A program made the position numbers and the translations under genes. A stretch of 43,613 nt of DNA from Flavobacteriales bacterium. Its GTDB lineage: Bacteria; Bacteroidota; Bacteroidia; Flavobacteriales_D; Sanyastnellaceae. The notes beneath the pieces were generated by a model, which worked only from the letters and a program-made list of their open reading frames with translations, searched no databases and was not told the DNA's origin. The stretch spans positions 1 to 43,613 of the forward strand of contig JANQWV010000005.1 of NCBI GenBank assembly GCA_030729695.1, in the 5' to 3' direction. Positions 13,904 to 23,700 of this stretch are shown piece by piece. Every line of letters starts with the position of its first letter. The first letter of the stretch is position 1.

Positions 13904-14983
13904 ATGAATAACGCGCAACAACTTTTGTATACACTGGCACTTTCCAATGTGCCGCATTTGGGTCCCATTCGTTTTCGAAAACTCATAGAGAAATTCGGTT
14001 CAGCCGAGATTGCTTTTCGCACACCTATTTCGAAGTGGGAGTTACCCATTCGGTTTTCTTTCGACACAACCAAACAAACTGAATTTCTGAAGAAGGCCGA
14101 GCGCGAGATGAGCGATGCCCTTCAACATAAAATTGAAATAGTAAGTTTCGAATGCGAGCAATTTCCCAAGCGGTTGAAGTACTTCGATGATGCACCCGTT
14201 TATCTCTTTAAGCGGGGCAATGCGGAAGTGAATCCTTCGCGCACCATTGGCATTGTGGGAACACGCAATGCAACAGCCTACGGAAGATCTTTCTGCAACG
14301 AGCTCATTGCATCGCTGCGCGAATTGGATGTCGTTGTCATTAGTGGATTGGCTTTGGGCATAGACGCGCAAGCACATTCGTCTGCATTGGAGAACAACAT
14401 GGTTACGTGGGCGTGTATTGCCAACGGACACGAGAATATTTATCCGAAGGAGAACAAGAAGCTTGTTCGTCGAATTGAAGAGAACGGTTTGGTGTTTTCA
14501 GAATTAGCGCCAACTGTTAAGGCCGAGCGTGAATACTTTCAGACGCGAAACAGGTGCATAGCGGCATTATCTGATGCGCTCTTGATCGTAGAGTCGGCAG
14601 CGAAGGGTGGGGCTCTTGTAACAGCGAATTTCGCGAATGATTTTAACAAGGAAGTTTTCGCGTTGCCTGGACGGGCGAACGACGCTTACAGCAAGGGTTG
14701 TAACAATTTGATTCGACAGCAAAAAGCGCATCTCATTACTTCTGCCGAGGAGTTGTGCTTGCTTATGGATTGGAAGTTAGAAGCGAAGCACACGCAGTTG
14801 GTTATTCCGGAATTGAGTTCTGAGGAAACGAAGATTTTCAATTTGCTACGAAGGGAGCAAGCGCTGGATTTGGATGTGTTGAAGTGGAAATTTGAAGGTG
14901 AGAACTTAGCGCTTCACTTACTCAAATTAGAATTGAAAGGGGTGGTACGTTGTTTACCTGGAAACAAAATTGAACTCGCTTAG
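13904..14983 (+). CDS. dprA: DNA-processing protein DprA (Smf)
   Basis: DprA binds incoming single-stranded DNA and loads RecA during natural transformation. The protein has a helical N-terminal part (LLYTLALSNVPHLGPIRFRK). A Rossmann core follows: RTIGIVGTRNATAYGRSFC, VVISGLALGIDAQAHSSALE, FSELAPTVKAEREYFQTRNR, ALLIVESAAKGGALVTANFA, VFALPGRANDAYSKGCNNLI. A C-terminal winged-helix-like part runs from LSSEETKIFNLLRREQALDL. The start at 13904 (MNNAQQLLY) fits family N-termini; ATG 13889 in frame would add five residues. The stop codon (14981-14983) interlocks with the convergent permease stop (14980-14982). No other competence gene is visible here; many non-competent Bacteroidota also keep dprA. 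Confidence 0.93.
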   Translation: MNNAQQLLYTLALSNVPHLGPIRFRKLIEKFGSAEIAFRTPISKWELPIRFSFDTTKQTEFLKKAEREMSDALQHKIEIVSFECEQFPKRLKYFDDAPVYLFKRGNAEVNPSRTIGIVGTRNATAYGRSFCNELIASLRELDVVVISGLALGIDAQAHSSALENNMVTWACIANGHENIYPKENKKLVRRIEENGLVFSELAPTVKAEREYFQTRNRCIAALSDALLIVESAAKGGALVTANFANDFNKEVFALPGRANDAYSKGCNNLIRQQKAHLITSAEELCLLMDWKLEAKHTQLVIPELSSEETKIFNLLRREQALDLDVLKWKFEGENLALHLLKLELKGVVRCLPGNKIELA

Positions 14984-16203
14984 TCTTGCGATTTGTTGTA
15001 TTGAAATTTCTTCAACAATGCCGGTACGAAGGCAATGCAGAAGAGGCTGCCGATGGCGCAGACCGTTATAAAAATCAATGCAACCGAAGACGGAATGATG
15101 TGAACCGGATAGAATTCAACTACCGCACCTTGCATGCGCACAAGACCAACGGTTTGTTGCAAATAGGTGAGCAATAAACCAACGGCTGTTCCGATGACTG
15201 CGCCGCTAAGGTTAATGAATACGCCTTCCAGAATGAAAATATTTCGAATGGTGGCTTTGGTTGCACCCATGCTGTACATGACGTGAATGTCTTTTTTCTT
15301 TTCAATAATGAGCAGCGTAAGGGAAGCTAAAATGTTGAAGCTGGCAATGATCAAAATGAAAACCAAAATGAGGTAAGTGGCCCACTTCTCGCTCTCATTG
15401 GTTTTGTAAACCAAAGCGTTTTTGTCTTCTCTTGTTTGCACATTAAGGTCTGGAAGAAGCGCTTGTAGTTTTTCTTTCAATTCCGGTAAATCGGTGTTGG
15501 GTGAAGTTTGAATTTCCAATGATGTAAAAGTGGAATCCATTTCATACAACTCGCGGGCCAAGCGGAAAGGAAGGAAGATATACTTTTTGTCGAGTTCGGC
15601 GTTAGCAGTGAAAATACCCGTAACATTTAGGTTGGTTTCGTTGAACGCGTTTTCTCTGTTGGTGGAAAGTCTTCTTCCGGCAACAGGGGTTTTAATGTTC
15701 AGAATAACGGGCGGTTGCAGGGAAGATGGGAATTGAAGTTCTCCGCGAACACCTAATCCAACCACAGCGAAATTCGCTGAATCTCTTTCCAACAAAAATT
15801 CACCTGCATACACCATGCTATCCGTTGGAAGTGTTTTGACATAATGCGGTTCAATGCCTTTGATTGTAGCCACCGTGTTGGAATTGTTGTACTGCAACCA
15901 CGCATCGTTTTCAATGACTTTTCCGATGACTGTTACGCCTTCAAGGTTTTGAATTTTTTCGAATGGAATGGTTTTCTCCTCGATTTGAATTCCTTGTTTG
16001 GCAACAACGGTAATGGGCGCATCGAAACTCGAGAAGAGGTCTTCGATGAGAAGCTCTAATCCGTTGAAAGCGCTCATTACAAGAATCATTGCACAAGCAA
16101 CAAATGCCACAACGCTCATGGAGATGAGCGATATGGCATTTATAATGTTTCGCGACTTTTTCGCGAACAAGTAGCGTCTAGCAATGAAGAGCGATAGCTT
16201 CAC
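14980..16203 (-). CDS. ABC transporter permease, LolC/LolE (FtsX) family
   Basis: A 407-residue inner-membrane permease of the family that releases lipoproteins from the inner membrane. It has the FtsX layout. A first transmembrane helix near residues 22-50 follows SLFIARRYLFAKKSRNIINA, the characteristic LolC/E start. A large periplasmic domain covers about 55-275 and contains VATIKGIEP and ILNIKTPVAGRRL. Three more helices follow, around YLILVFILIIASFNILASLT, IFILEGVFINLSGAVIGTAV and SSVALIFITVCAIGSLFCIA, with the KKKDIHVMYSMGATKATIRNIF cytoplasmic coupling loop. No ATPase partner lies beside it; Bacteroidota often have a single LolC/E-like permease and a distant lolD. It starts 3 bases after hppD ends. 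Confidence 0.88.
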   Translation of the reverse strand: MKLSLFIARRYLFAKKSRNIINAISLISMSVVAFVACAMILVMSAFNGLELLIEDLFSSFDAPITVVAKQGIQIEEKTIPFEKIQNLEGVTVIGKVIENDAWLQYNNSNTVATIKGIEPHYVKTLPTDSMVYAGEFLLERDSANFAVVGLGVRGELQFPSSLQPPVILNIKTPVAGRRLSTNRENAFNETNLNVTGIFTANAELDKKYIFLPFRLARELYEMDSTFTSLEIQTSPNTDLPELKEKLQALLPDLNVQTREDKNALVYKTNESEKWATYLILVFILIIASFNILASLTLLIIEKKKDIHVMYSMGATKATIRNIFILEGVFINLSGAVIGTAVGLLLTYLQQTVGLVRMQGAVVEFYPVHIIPSSVALIFITVCAIGSLFCIAFVPALLKKFQYNKSQD

Positions 16204-16206
16204 GAC

Positions 16207-17346
16207 TTAAAGTGTTCCGCGTCTTTCTTGTTCACGTTCGATTGATTCGAAAAGCGCTTTGAAGTTTCCTTTTCCGAAAGACTGCGCACCTTTTCTTTGA
16301 ATGATTTCGAAGAACATGGTTGGTCTGTCGAGCACAGGCTTCGTGAAAATTTGAAGCAAGTATCCTTCGTCGTCGCGATCGATTAAGATGCCGAGTTCCT
16401 GAAGTGGAGCCAGGTCTTCATCAATTTTTCCAACACGATCTAAAACGGTTTCGTAATAGGTGTTAGGAACGGTAAGGAATTCAACGCCGTTATTTTTTAG
16501 AGCAGTGACTGTTTCAATAATGTTGTTGGTAGCAACTGCAATGTGCTGCACGCCTGCGCCGTTGTAAAACTGAATGTATTCTTCAATTTGACTTTTCTTT
16601 CTTCCTTCTGCAGGCTCGTTAATTGGGAATTTAACGCGTCCGTTTCCGTTCGACATTACCTTACTCATTAAGGCCGTGTATTCGGTAGAAATATCCTTGT
16701 CGTCGAAGCTTACCAGCTGCGTGAATCCCATCACCTTCGCGTAGAATTCAACCCACTGATTCATTTCATTCCAACCTACATTTCCCACCATGTGGTCAAT
16801 GTATTTCAATCCAACTTCTGTTGGTTGAAATTTCGGTTCCCACTTCACATAACCCGGCATGAAAACGCCGTTGTAATTTTTGCGCTCTACGAAGTAGTGA
16901 AAGGTTTCACCGTAAGTGCGAATACCGCTTAAGATAACCTCTCCGTTTTCGTCGTTCAAACGAATCGGATCAAGGCACGTTACACCTCCGCGTTCCGTTG
17001 TTTCTTCCCACGCTTTTGTTGCATCATCCACCATTAAAGCAATGACTTTAACGCCATCTCCGTGCTGGTTAACGTGCTCGTTTATTGGTCCACCAGGAAC
17101 AAGAGCGGTGGTTAAAACAAGACGAATTTTATCTTGTTGAAGTACATACGAAACGGCATCTTTCGATCCGGTTTCAAGTCCGCGATAAGCGAGAGGTTTG
17201 TAGCCCCAAGCGCTCATATAATAGTGTGCGGATTGTTTTGCATTTCCAACATACAATTCAACGTAGTCGGTACCTAATAGAGGTAGGAAATCTTGTGCGT
17301 CAGGAAATATTTTTTCTATTTCTGAACCTGCGTCGTAAACATTCAT
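16207..17346 (-). CDS. hppD: 4-Hydroxyphenylpyruvate dioxygenase
   Basis: This non-haem iron enzyme converts 4-hydroxyphenylpyruvate to homogentisate in tyrosine breakdown. The 379-residue protein has two vicinal-oxygen-chelate halves. The iron ligands are recognisable as His in KYIDHMVGNVG, His in GVQHIAVATNN, and Glu in MFFEIIQRKGAQSFGKGNFK, the family's C-terminal signature, ending in ALFESIEREQ. The substrate pocket segment GFTQLVSFDDKDISTEYTAL is also typical. Its ATG shares one base with the stop of hmgA (TAATG), so the two enzymes, which act in sequence, are translated together. Confidence 0.96.
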   Translation of the reverse strand: MNVYDAGSEIEKIFPDAQDFLPLLGTDYVELYVGNAKQSAHYYMSAWGYKPLAYRGLETGSKDAVSYVLQQDKIRLVLTTALVPGGPINEHVNQHGDGVKVIALMVDDATKAWEETTERGGVTCLDPIRLNDENGEVILSGIRTYGETFHYFVERKNYNGVFMPGYVKWEPKFQPTEVGLKYIDHMVGNVGWNEMNQWVEFYAKVMGFTQLVSFDDKDISTEYTALMSKVMSNGNGRVKFPINEPAEGRKKSQIEEYIQFYNGAGVQHIAVATNNIIETVTALKNNGVEFLTVPNTYYETVLDRVGKIDEDLAPLQELGILIDRDDEGYLLQIFTKPVLDRPTMFFEIIQRKGAQSFGKGNFKALFESIEREQERRGTL

Positions 17347-18500
17347 TATAGCCAGCTTTTAATATAATTTGGATCGTTAATTTGAAGGGCTGCTTCGGTA
17401 ATGCGAAGCGGTCTGAAAGGGTCAATCATAACCGCAAGTTCTTGCGTTTCTTTTTGACCTACACTTCTCTCGTATGCACCAGGGTGTGGTCCGTGAGGAA
17501 TTCCACCTGGGTGAAGGGAAATGAATCCTTTTTCAATGTGATTGCGACTCATGAAATCTCCGTCTACATAGTACAACACTTCGTCTGAATCGATGTTGCT
17601 GTGGTTGTATGGAGCGGGAATAGAGTCTGGATGATAATCGTATAATCTCGGCACGAAAGAGCAGATGACGAAGTTGTGTCCTTCGAATGTTTGATGCACC
17701 GGAGGTGGTTGGTGAATGCGTCCGGTTATCGGTTCGAAATTGTGAATCGAGAACGCATAAGGATAGTTGTATCCGTCCCATCCGGCAACGTCGAAAGGAT
17801 GAGTGGCATACACCAAGGTGTGCATGTGATTTTCCTTTCTGATTTTTACTGTGAAATCTCCTTTTTCATCGTGAGTTTCAAGTTCTGAAGGACGCTTGAT
17901 ATCGCGCTCACAGTATGGTGCGTGTTCAAGCAACTGACCGAATTGATTTCTGTAGCGTTTTGGTGTAACAATAGGCGAGAAACTTTCGACAATAAACAAG
18001 CGATTGTCTTCGCTTTCGAATTCGATTTGATAGATCATTCCTCTAGGAATAACGAGGTAGTCGCCGTATTCAAAAGGAATATTTCCGAGTAAGGTTCTTA
18101 ATTTTCCTGAACCGCGATGAATGAAAATAACTTCATCAGCGTCGGCGTTTTTGTAGTAGTATTCTGTGAGACTTTTTCTTGGCGCTGCAACTGAAATATG
18201 CAAGTCATTGTTGAATAGCAATACCGTTCGGCTTTCTAAAAAATCTTCTTTCGGAGCAACGTTGAATCCGCTGAGCATGCGAGGCTCAATGTTGTGAACA
18301 ACCGCTGCTTTCGGAGATACATCGACAGGTGCGCTGATGCTTTTTATTTGGGTAGGTCTGTGCAGGTGATAAAGCAAAGAAGACGTACCGCTGAATCCTT
18401 CTGTACCGAATAGCTGTTCGTAATGCAATTCGCCAGATTCCTTAAAAAACGTTGTATGACGTTTTGGTGGGATTTTTCCGAGTGTATGGTAAATAGGCAT
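17346..18500 (-). CDS. hmgA: Homogentisate 1,2-dioxygenase
   Basis: It opens the ring of homogentisate to maleylacetoacetate, the step after HppD. The 384-residue sequence matches the bacterial family throughout: GTEGFSGTSSLLYHLHRPTQ, the cupin segment DEVIFIHRGSGKLRTLLGNI followed by YGDYLVIPRGMIYQI, then VYATHPFDVAGWDGYNYPYA, PPPVHQTFEGHNFVICSFVP and DEVLYYVDGDFMSR. Iron ligands are expected at the Glu of DSDEVLYY and at His residues in the GGIPHGPHPGA region. Maleylacetoacetate isomerase and fumarylacetoacetase are not in the window. TAACTTCG (18505-18512, minus) just before the start resembles a -7 element with one change, but without a clear -33 box; readthrough from the SPOR gene is also possible. 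Confidence 0.96.
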   Translation of the reverse strand: MPIYHTLGKIPPKRHTTFFKESGELHYEQLFGTEGFSGTSSLLYHLHRPTQIKSISAPVDVSPKAAVVHNIEPRMLSGFNVAPKEDFLESRTVLLFNNDLHISVAAPRKSLTEYYYKNADADEVIFIHRGSGKLRTLLGNIPFEYGDYLVIPRGMIYQIEFESEDNRLFIVESFSPIVTPKRYRNQFGQLLEHAPYCERDIKRPSELETHDEKGDFTVKIRKENHMHTLVYATHPFDVAGWDGYNYPYAFSIHNFEPITGRIHQPPPVHQTFEGHNFVICSFVPRLYDYHPDSIPAPYNHSNIDSDEVLYYVDGDFMSRNHIEKGFISLHPGGIPHGPHPGAYERSVGQKETQELAVMIDPFRPLRITEAALQINDPNYIKSWL

Positions 18501-18581
18501 GCGGCGAAGTTACGAATGATGAGGAAAGAAAAATACATGAGCAAATGCAATTCGAAGACTGATGTTTCTCAAAAGGTGAGA

Positions 18582-19046
18582 TTAGTTTTCGGGTTCCTTA
18601 ATTGCGTTGATGTAATAGTTCAAATTTGGAGGTTCGATGTGTCCTTTAACTAGGAAGGCGTTCGGATAGATTGGACGTAAATTTTTCAATTCTTGTCTTG
18701 CCTCACTTTCGGTAAGAAAGTCGCCAATTCGTAAGCTGAAGTCGGGAACATTTTGTTCAAGATAGGCTTGGTGTTTGAGTCCTTTACCCATGTACTCTTG
18801 GCGTTTTGCTTTTGCTTGATCGAGGGGGCCGAAGAATATTTGAATACGGTAACCTTGAAGGTTGTTTAATCCTCTCGAGTTTTTCTCTAAGGCAAGCACA
18901 CTGGGCGATGCGGTAAATGTTACGGTTCCATGACCAAGACTATCAGCTGCGATTCTGCTTGACGTTTCTTTGGTCTCCGTTGAAACGTTTTGAGCAAAAG
19001 ACAGCGCTGGAAGAATTAGAAAAGCAAAAACAAGTTGTTTCGTCAT
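18582..19046 (-). CDS. Exported SPOR-domain protein
   Basis: A 154-residue exported protein. The start at 19046 gives a clean signal peptide, MTKQLVFAFLILPALSFAQ; ATG 19058 would add MYFD. Residues about 66-138 form a SPOR domain (YRIQIFFGPLDQAKAKRQEY, SLRIGDFLTESEARQELKNL, PNAFLVKGHI), the fold that binds denuded glycan strands of peptidoglycan, often at division sites. Small one-domain SPOR proteins with a signal peptide are common in Bacteroidota. The gene has a consensus promoter just upstream (19066-19096) and lies 81 bases ahead of hmgA on the same strand. Confidence 0.85.
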   Translation of the reverse strand: MTKQLVFAFLILPALSFAQNVSTETKETSSRIAADSLGHGTVTFTASPSVLALEKNSRGLNNLQGYRIQIFFGPLDQAKAKRQEYMGKGLKHQAYLEQNVPDFSLRIGDFLTESEARQELKNLRPIYPNAFLVKGHIEPPNLNYYINAIKEPEN

Positions 19047-19065
19047 ATCAAAATACATTTCTCAA

Positions 19066-19096
19066 CAAAAGTAGGTGGTGTGTGTTGAACTACAAA
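19066..19096 (-). promoter_or_regulatory. Bacteroidota-type promoter for the SPOR gene
   Basis: On the minus strand TTTG (19093-19096), a 19-base spacer and TACTTTTG (19066-19073) fit TTTG-N19-TAnnTTTG without mismatch. The predicted transcription start near 19060 leaves a leader of about 14 bases before ATG 19046 or almost none before ATG 19058. It may also supply hmgA-hppD and the permease. Confidence 0.8.
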
Positions 19097-19189
19097 ACTT
19101 AAATACCGATGAATCAATCGAGTATGAGACTAAATCTTCACGCCGCTTATTTAGAATAGGTATAAATTGAGAAATAGATGTAAATGACA

Positions 19190-19220
19190 TTTCTGTGATA
19201 AACCTCGTGAAGTAAATTTG
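19190..19220 (+). promoter_or_regulatory. Promoter of the act-cox respiratory operon
   Basis: TTTC (19190-19193, one change from TTTG), a 19-base spacer and TAAATTTG (19213-19220, full match to TAnnTTTG) lie 38 bases before actA. It is divergent from the SPOR promoter about 95 bases away; the space between holds no obvious operator palindrome. Confidence 0.7.
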
Positions 19221-19257
19221 CGACGCTATAAATTAGGATTTTTGTAAAAAACCAGCA

Positions 19258-20694
19258 ATGAAGCGACTTCTAGCAAGTTTAAAAGGATTAGCGTTGTTAA
19301 CGATTGTTAACCTATCCTTATTTTCAGCGGCTTACGCTGCTAACATTCACGAAGGGGGAGACCCTGTTAAAGGTGCCGAACTCTTTAACGCTAACTGTGC
19401 GTCGTGTCATAAAATAACAGATGAAATCTTGGCTGCGCCAGGTTTGAAAGGTATTTCAGATCGTTGGGCGGGTAAGGACGAATTGCTTGTCAAGTGGATT
19501 AACAATCCACAGGCTGCTGCTGCGACCGGTGATGCTTACATCAAAGGTTTGGTAGACAAGTATGTTGGTACTTACGGATGGATGGCTGCTCAAGCAGTTT
19601 CCAAAGAAGAGATCAATCACATATTAACTTACGTTAAGGCGGGTGGTGGAGCTGCAGGTGGTAAAAAGGATGAAGGTCCGAATTGTATCACTGTAGAGGA
19701 CATGGCCAAGATGAAGGCATTGGAAGAAGAAGCCAATGGTAGTGGTGGAATGATTTGGATTATCATTATCGGATTAATTCTAGCAATCGTTGGGGTATCT
19801 GCTGCAAACATCTCACGTTCATTGAAAGCTGCGAATGCTGAAGGCGATTCTTCAGAAGAAGAAGAGCATCAAGGATATTGGGCTTCTATGAAAGCTTGGA
19901 TGTGGAAGAACAAAGGTTTTGTTGGAATCGTTGGTGTATTCTTAGTATGTTATTTTGTAGTTGTAGGTTACGGAACATTAATGGATATTGGTGTTTACGA
20001 AGGGTACAACCCAGAGCAGCCGATTTGGTTCTCTCACGCTAGTCACGTTTGTAAAAACGAAATCGATTGTCAATACTGCCACAGTAGTGCGGGCAAGTCT
20101 AAGCACGCTGGTATTCCTTCAGTGAACGTTTGTATGAACTGTCACAAAGGAATCAACAAAGGTCCTATCACAGGTGCAAAGGAAATTGCTAAGATTTATG
20201 CAGCTATCGGATTTGATACAATCTCAAAACAGTACATTGCTAACTACGATCAGAAGCCTATTGTTTGGAACAAGGTTCACAACCTACCTGACCACGTTTA
20301 CTTCAACCACAGTCAGCACGTTACTGTAGGAAAGATTGATTGTAAGCAATGTCACGGTCCAGTTCAAACCTACACAACGGGTCGTCAAGCAACAACTGAA
20401 GAGATTAATCTTCAGGAAGATGTTGAAGGTTTGGTTAAGTTGACGAAGCCAACTCTTACAATGGGATGGTGTATTGAATGTCACAAAGAGAAGAAAATTG
20501 ACTTGTCTACTAACGGATACTACGAAGAAATGCACGAGCGTTTCAAATCGACTGAAGCTGGAAAGCGCAACTTGCGTGCGTTGCTTCAAGAGAACATCGA
20601 CGGTATGAAGATGGGAGAAAAGTTAGATACATTGCGTCCAGAGATTTCTGTAAAAGGAATGGGTGGATGGGAATGTGGAAAATGTCACTATTAA
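19258..20694 (+). CDS. actA: Alternative complex III subunit ActA, hexahaem cytochrome c
   Basis: ActA carries haems that pass electrons from the quinol site of alternative complex III to the oxidase. The 478-residue protein has a signal sequence (LKGLALLTIVNLSLFSAAYA) and a monohaem cytochrome c domain with CASCH at residues 47-51. Two membrane helices follow (WIIIIGLILAIVGVSAA about 165-181; FVGIVGVFLVCYFVVVGYG about 221-239). The multihaem part has five CxxCH sites: CQYCH (271), CMNCH (292), CKQCH (362), CIECH (405) and CGKCH (473). Total is six haem c sites. The pentahaem form with a fused N-terminal cytochrome c is the arrangement expected in Bacteroidota. It is the first gene of a run of eight respiratory genes. 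Confidence 0.95.
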   Translation: MKRLLASLKGLALLTIVNLSLFSAAYAANIHEGGDPVKGAELFNANCASCHKITDEILAAPGLKGISDRWAGKDELLVKWINNPQAAAATGDAYIKGLVDKYVGTYGWMAAQAVSKEEINHILTYVKAGGGAAGGKKDEGPNCITVEDMAKMKALEEEANGSGGMIWIIIIGLILAIVGVSAANISRSLKAANAEGDSSEEEEHQGYWASMKAWMWKNKGFVGIVGVFLVCYFVVVGYGTLMDIGVYEGYNPEQPIWFSHASHVCKNEIDCQYCHSSAGKSKHAGIPSVNVCMNCHKGINKGPITGAKEIAKIYAAIGFDTISKQYIANYDQKPIVWNKVHNLPDHVYFNHSQHVTVGKIDCKQCHGPVQTYTTGRQATTEEINLQEDVEGLVKLTKPTLTMGWCIECHKEKKIDLSTNGYYEEMHERFKSTEAGKRNLRALLQENIDGMKMGEKLDTLRPEISVKGMGGWECGKCHY

Positions 20695-20714
20695 TTTGAT
20701 TGGACCTGAATATC

Positions 20715-23700
20715 ATGGGTATGAATAAAAAATACTGGACAGGAATGGAAGAGTTGGAGAACACCTCTTCTTTCCAAGAAAGCATGTCAACAGAGTTTGC
20801 AAAGTCTGAAAGCGTTGAAAGCTTTTTGGGCAATGACAAGCTTGCTGAAAGTAACACTGGACGTCGTGACTTCTTGAAGTTCATGGGATTCAGCGTAGCT
20901 GCCGCAACGCTTGCCGCTTGCGAAACTCCTGTAGTTAAGAGTATTCCTTACGTAGTGAAGCCAGAGGAAATAACTCCGGGTATTGCGAACTACTACGCAT
21001 CTTCTTTCTATGATGGAAATGAGTATGCGAACCTGTTCGTTAAGACACGCGAGGGTCGTCCAATCTTCATTAAAGGAAACAAAGAACACGGAATCGGCGG
21101 TGGTGCTGTCTCTTCAAGAATCAATGCTTCGGTATTGGGTCTTTATGATAGCGCTCGTTTGCAAGGACCATTGAAAGGTGGTGCTTCTACCGACTGGGGA
21201 ACATTAGATGCTGAAGTTGCTTCTGCATTGGCTAGTGCTTCTTCCATCCGTATCTTATCTAACACGGTAATTAGTCCAAGTGCTAAGCGCGCAATCGCTG
21301 AGTTCTCGGCAAAGTATACTGGAAAAGTTCAGCACATTCAGTGGGACGCTATTTCATACCAAGGTATGCGTTTAGCTCACAAGAATGTTTTAGGTAAGGA
21401 AGTAATTCCTGCTATGGACTTCTCTAAAGCGAAAACAATTGTTTCGATTGGAGCTGATTTCTTGGGCACATGGATGTCTTCGAATTTGTTCCAAGGTGAT
21501 TATGCTTCTACCCGTCGCCCAGAGGGTGAGTGGATGAGCAAGCACTACCAGTTCGAGGCAACGATGTCATTGACAGGATCGAACGCAGACGTTCGTATTC
21601 CGATCAAGCCTTCTCAAGAAGGTGCTGTAGTTGCTGCATTGTACAACGCAATTAAAGGTGGAAACGCTGAGGTTGCAGGTGTAGATTCAGCGCGTATCGC
21701 ACGAATTGCTGAAGAGTTGAAAGCGAATGCAAGTGAGAGCATCGTTGTTGCAGGAAGCAACAATGTAGATGTTCAATCTATTGTATGCGCAATCAACAAT
21801 GAATTGAGAAACTACGGTTCTACTTTAAATGCAGATAAGCCAGTTAATTTCTATCAAGGAGACGATGCAGCAATGGATCGTTTGGTTGCGGAAATGAACA
21901 ACGGTCAAGTTGGTGCATTAATCGTTTACGGAGCGAACCCTGGATATTCTTACGCTGATGCTGCTGGTTTCAAAGCTGCAATGAGTAAGGTTTCAACGGT
22001 AGTTAGCTTCAACGGTTATGCCGATGAGACTTCTGCTACGGCAACATATAATGCTCCAGACAATCATTACTTAGAGTCTTGGAACGATTTAGAGCCAATG
22101 GCTGGACGTATTGATTTCGTTCAACCAACGATTACTCCATTGTACAATACTCGCTCTGCACAAGAGAGTTTGTTACGTTGGTCAGGTAATTCAATTTCAT
22201 ACTACGATTATATCAAAGCTACTCACGCAGGTTTGTCATCAGACCTGTTTAACATGAGTATACATAATGGTACTACGCACAATGTAACATTACCGAAAGC
22301 AGAGAACGCTCCAGTAGTTGTTTCTGTTGCTCCGGCGGGGAATGTTGTGGTTGAATCTGCTCCGATTGTTGCAGCAGCAGCAATAGCTGCTCCTGTGATT
22401 GCCGCATCTCCTGTTACTTATGACTTGGCATCGGCATTGTCGAACGCGAGTTCAATGGCAACAGGTGAGTGGGAGGTAAGCTTGTATCAGAAAGTAACTA
22501 TGGGTGCTGGTGATTATGCAAATAACCCAGTTCTTCAAGAGACTCCAGATCCAATTACGAAAGTTACTTGGGACAACTATGTGGCAATGTCTCCGACCGA
22601 TGTTAAACGCTTGAATTTAAATTCTTACATCGCTCAAGATGATCCAGCATCAGTTGTTAAAGTAACCATCAACGGAAAAACAGTAACCTTACCGGTATGT
22701 CCAACTCCAGGTCAAAAGCCAGGAACCATTGGAATTGCATTGGGTTATGGCCGTGGTGCAAACAACGAGAAAATTGGTAAAGCAGCTTATCAAACAGCAG
22801 CTAACGGTGAATATGAATTGAATGAAAACGGTACTCCAAAGACAATTGGACAAAACGCTTTCCAATTCGTTTCAACTTCTACAACTCGTCAATACATCGG
22901 CACTGCTGCAATAGAAGTGACCGAAGAAACATATGAATTGGCTTCAACTCAACTTCACAACACAGTAATGGGTCGTGATTCAGTTGTGAAAGAAACAGTT
23001 CTTGCTAAATTCTTAGCTGAGAAAGAAGCAGAGAAAGGCACTGCATCATGGAATATGGTTCCAACCTTGGCTGTTCACGAAGATGTGAATGGTGATGGAA
23101 AAATCAATCCAGCAGATCGCAAGCCGGTTAAAGAATTTGACTTGTGGAGAGATTACCCAGTAGAGGGCGCAGGCCACCGTTGGGGAATGACTATTGACTT
23201 ATCTTCTTGTATTGGTTGTGGTTCTTGTATCACAGCTTGTCATACAGAGAATAACGTTCCAGTTGTAGGTAAGGACGAAGTTCGTCGTCACCGCGACATG
23301 CATTGGATGCGTATTGACCGTTATTTTTCTTCAGAGTACCAACCAATTGATTTGGCGCAGACACTTGAGAAGACTCAAGAAGCAACAGGAAAGGGTGCAA
23401 TTGGTGCTTACCGTGAAATGGAGAATCCAGAAGAGAATCCACGCACGGTTCACATGCCAATGATGTGTCAACACTGTAACCACGCTCCTTGTGAAACAGT
23501 TTGTCCAGTTGCAGCAACGACACACAGCAATGAAGGATTGAACAATATGGCTTACAACCGTTGCATTGGTACTCGTTACTGCGCAAACAACTGTCCATAT
23601 AAAGTTCGTCGTTTCAACTGGTTCAATTACGTAACAAACGATAAGTTTGCGAACTTCAATCCATCTCAAGACGAAAGTCTTCGTTGGGTATTGAATCCAG

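Noticed and set aside
20700-20714. TTG 20700 as the start of actB
   Set aside because: ATG codons at 20715 and 20721 in the same frame fit family N-termini, and the added residues have no support.
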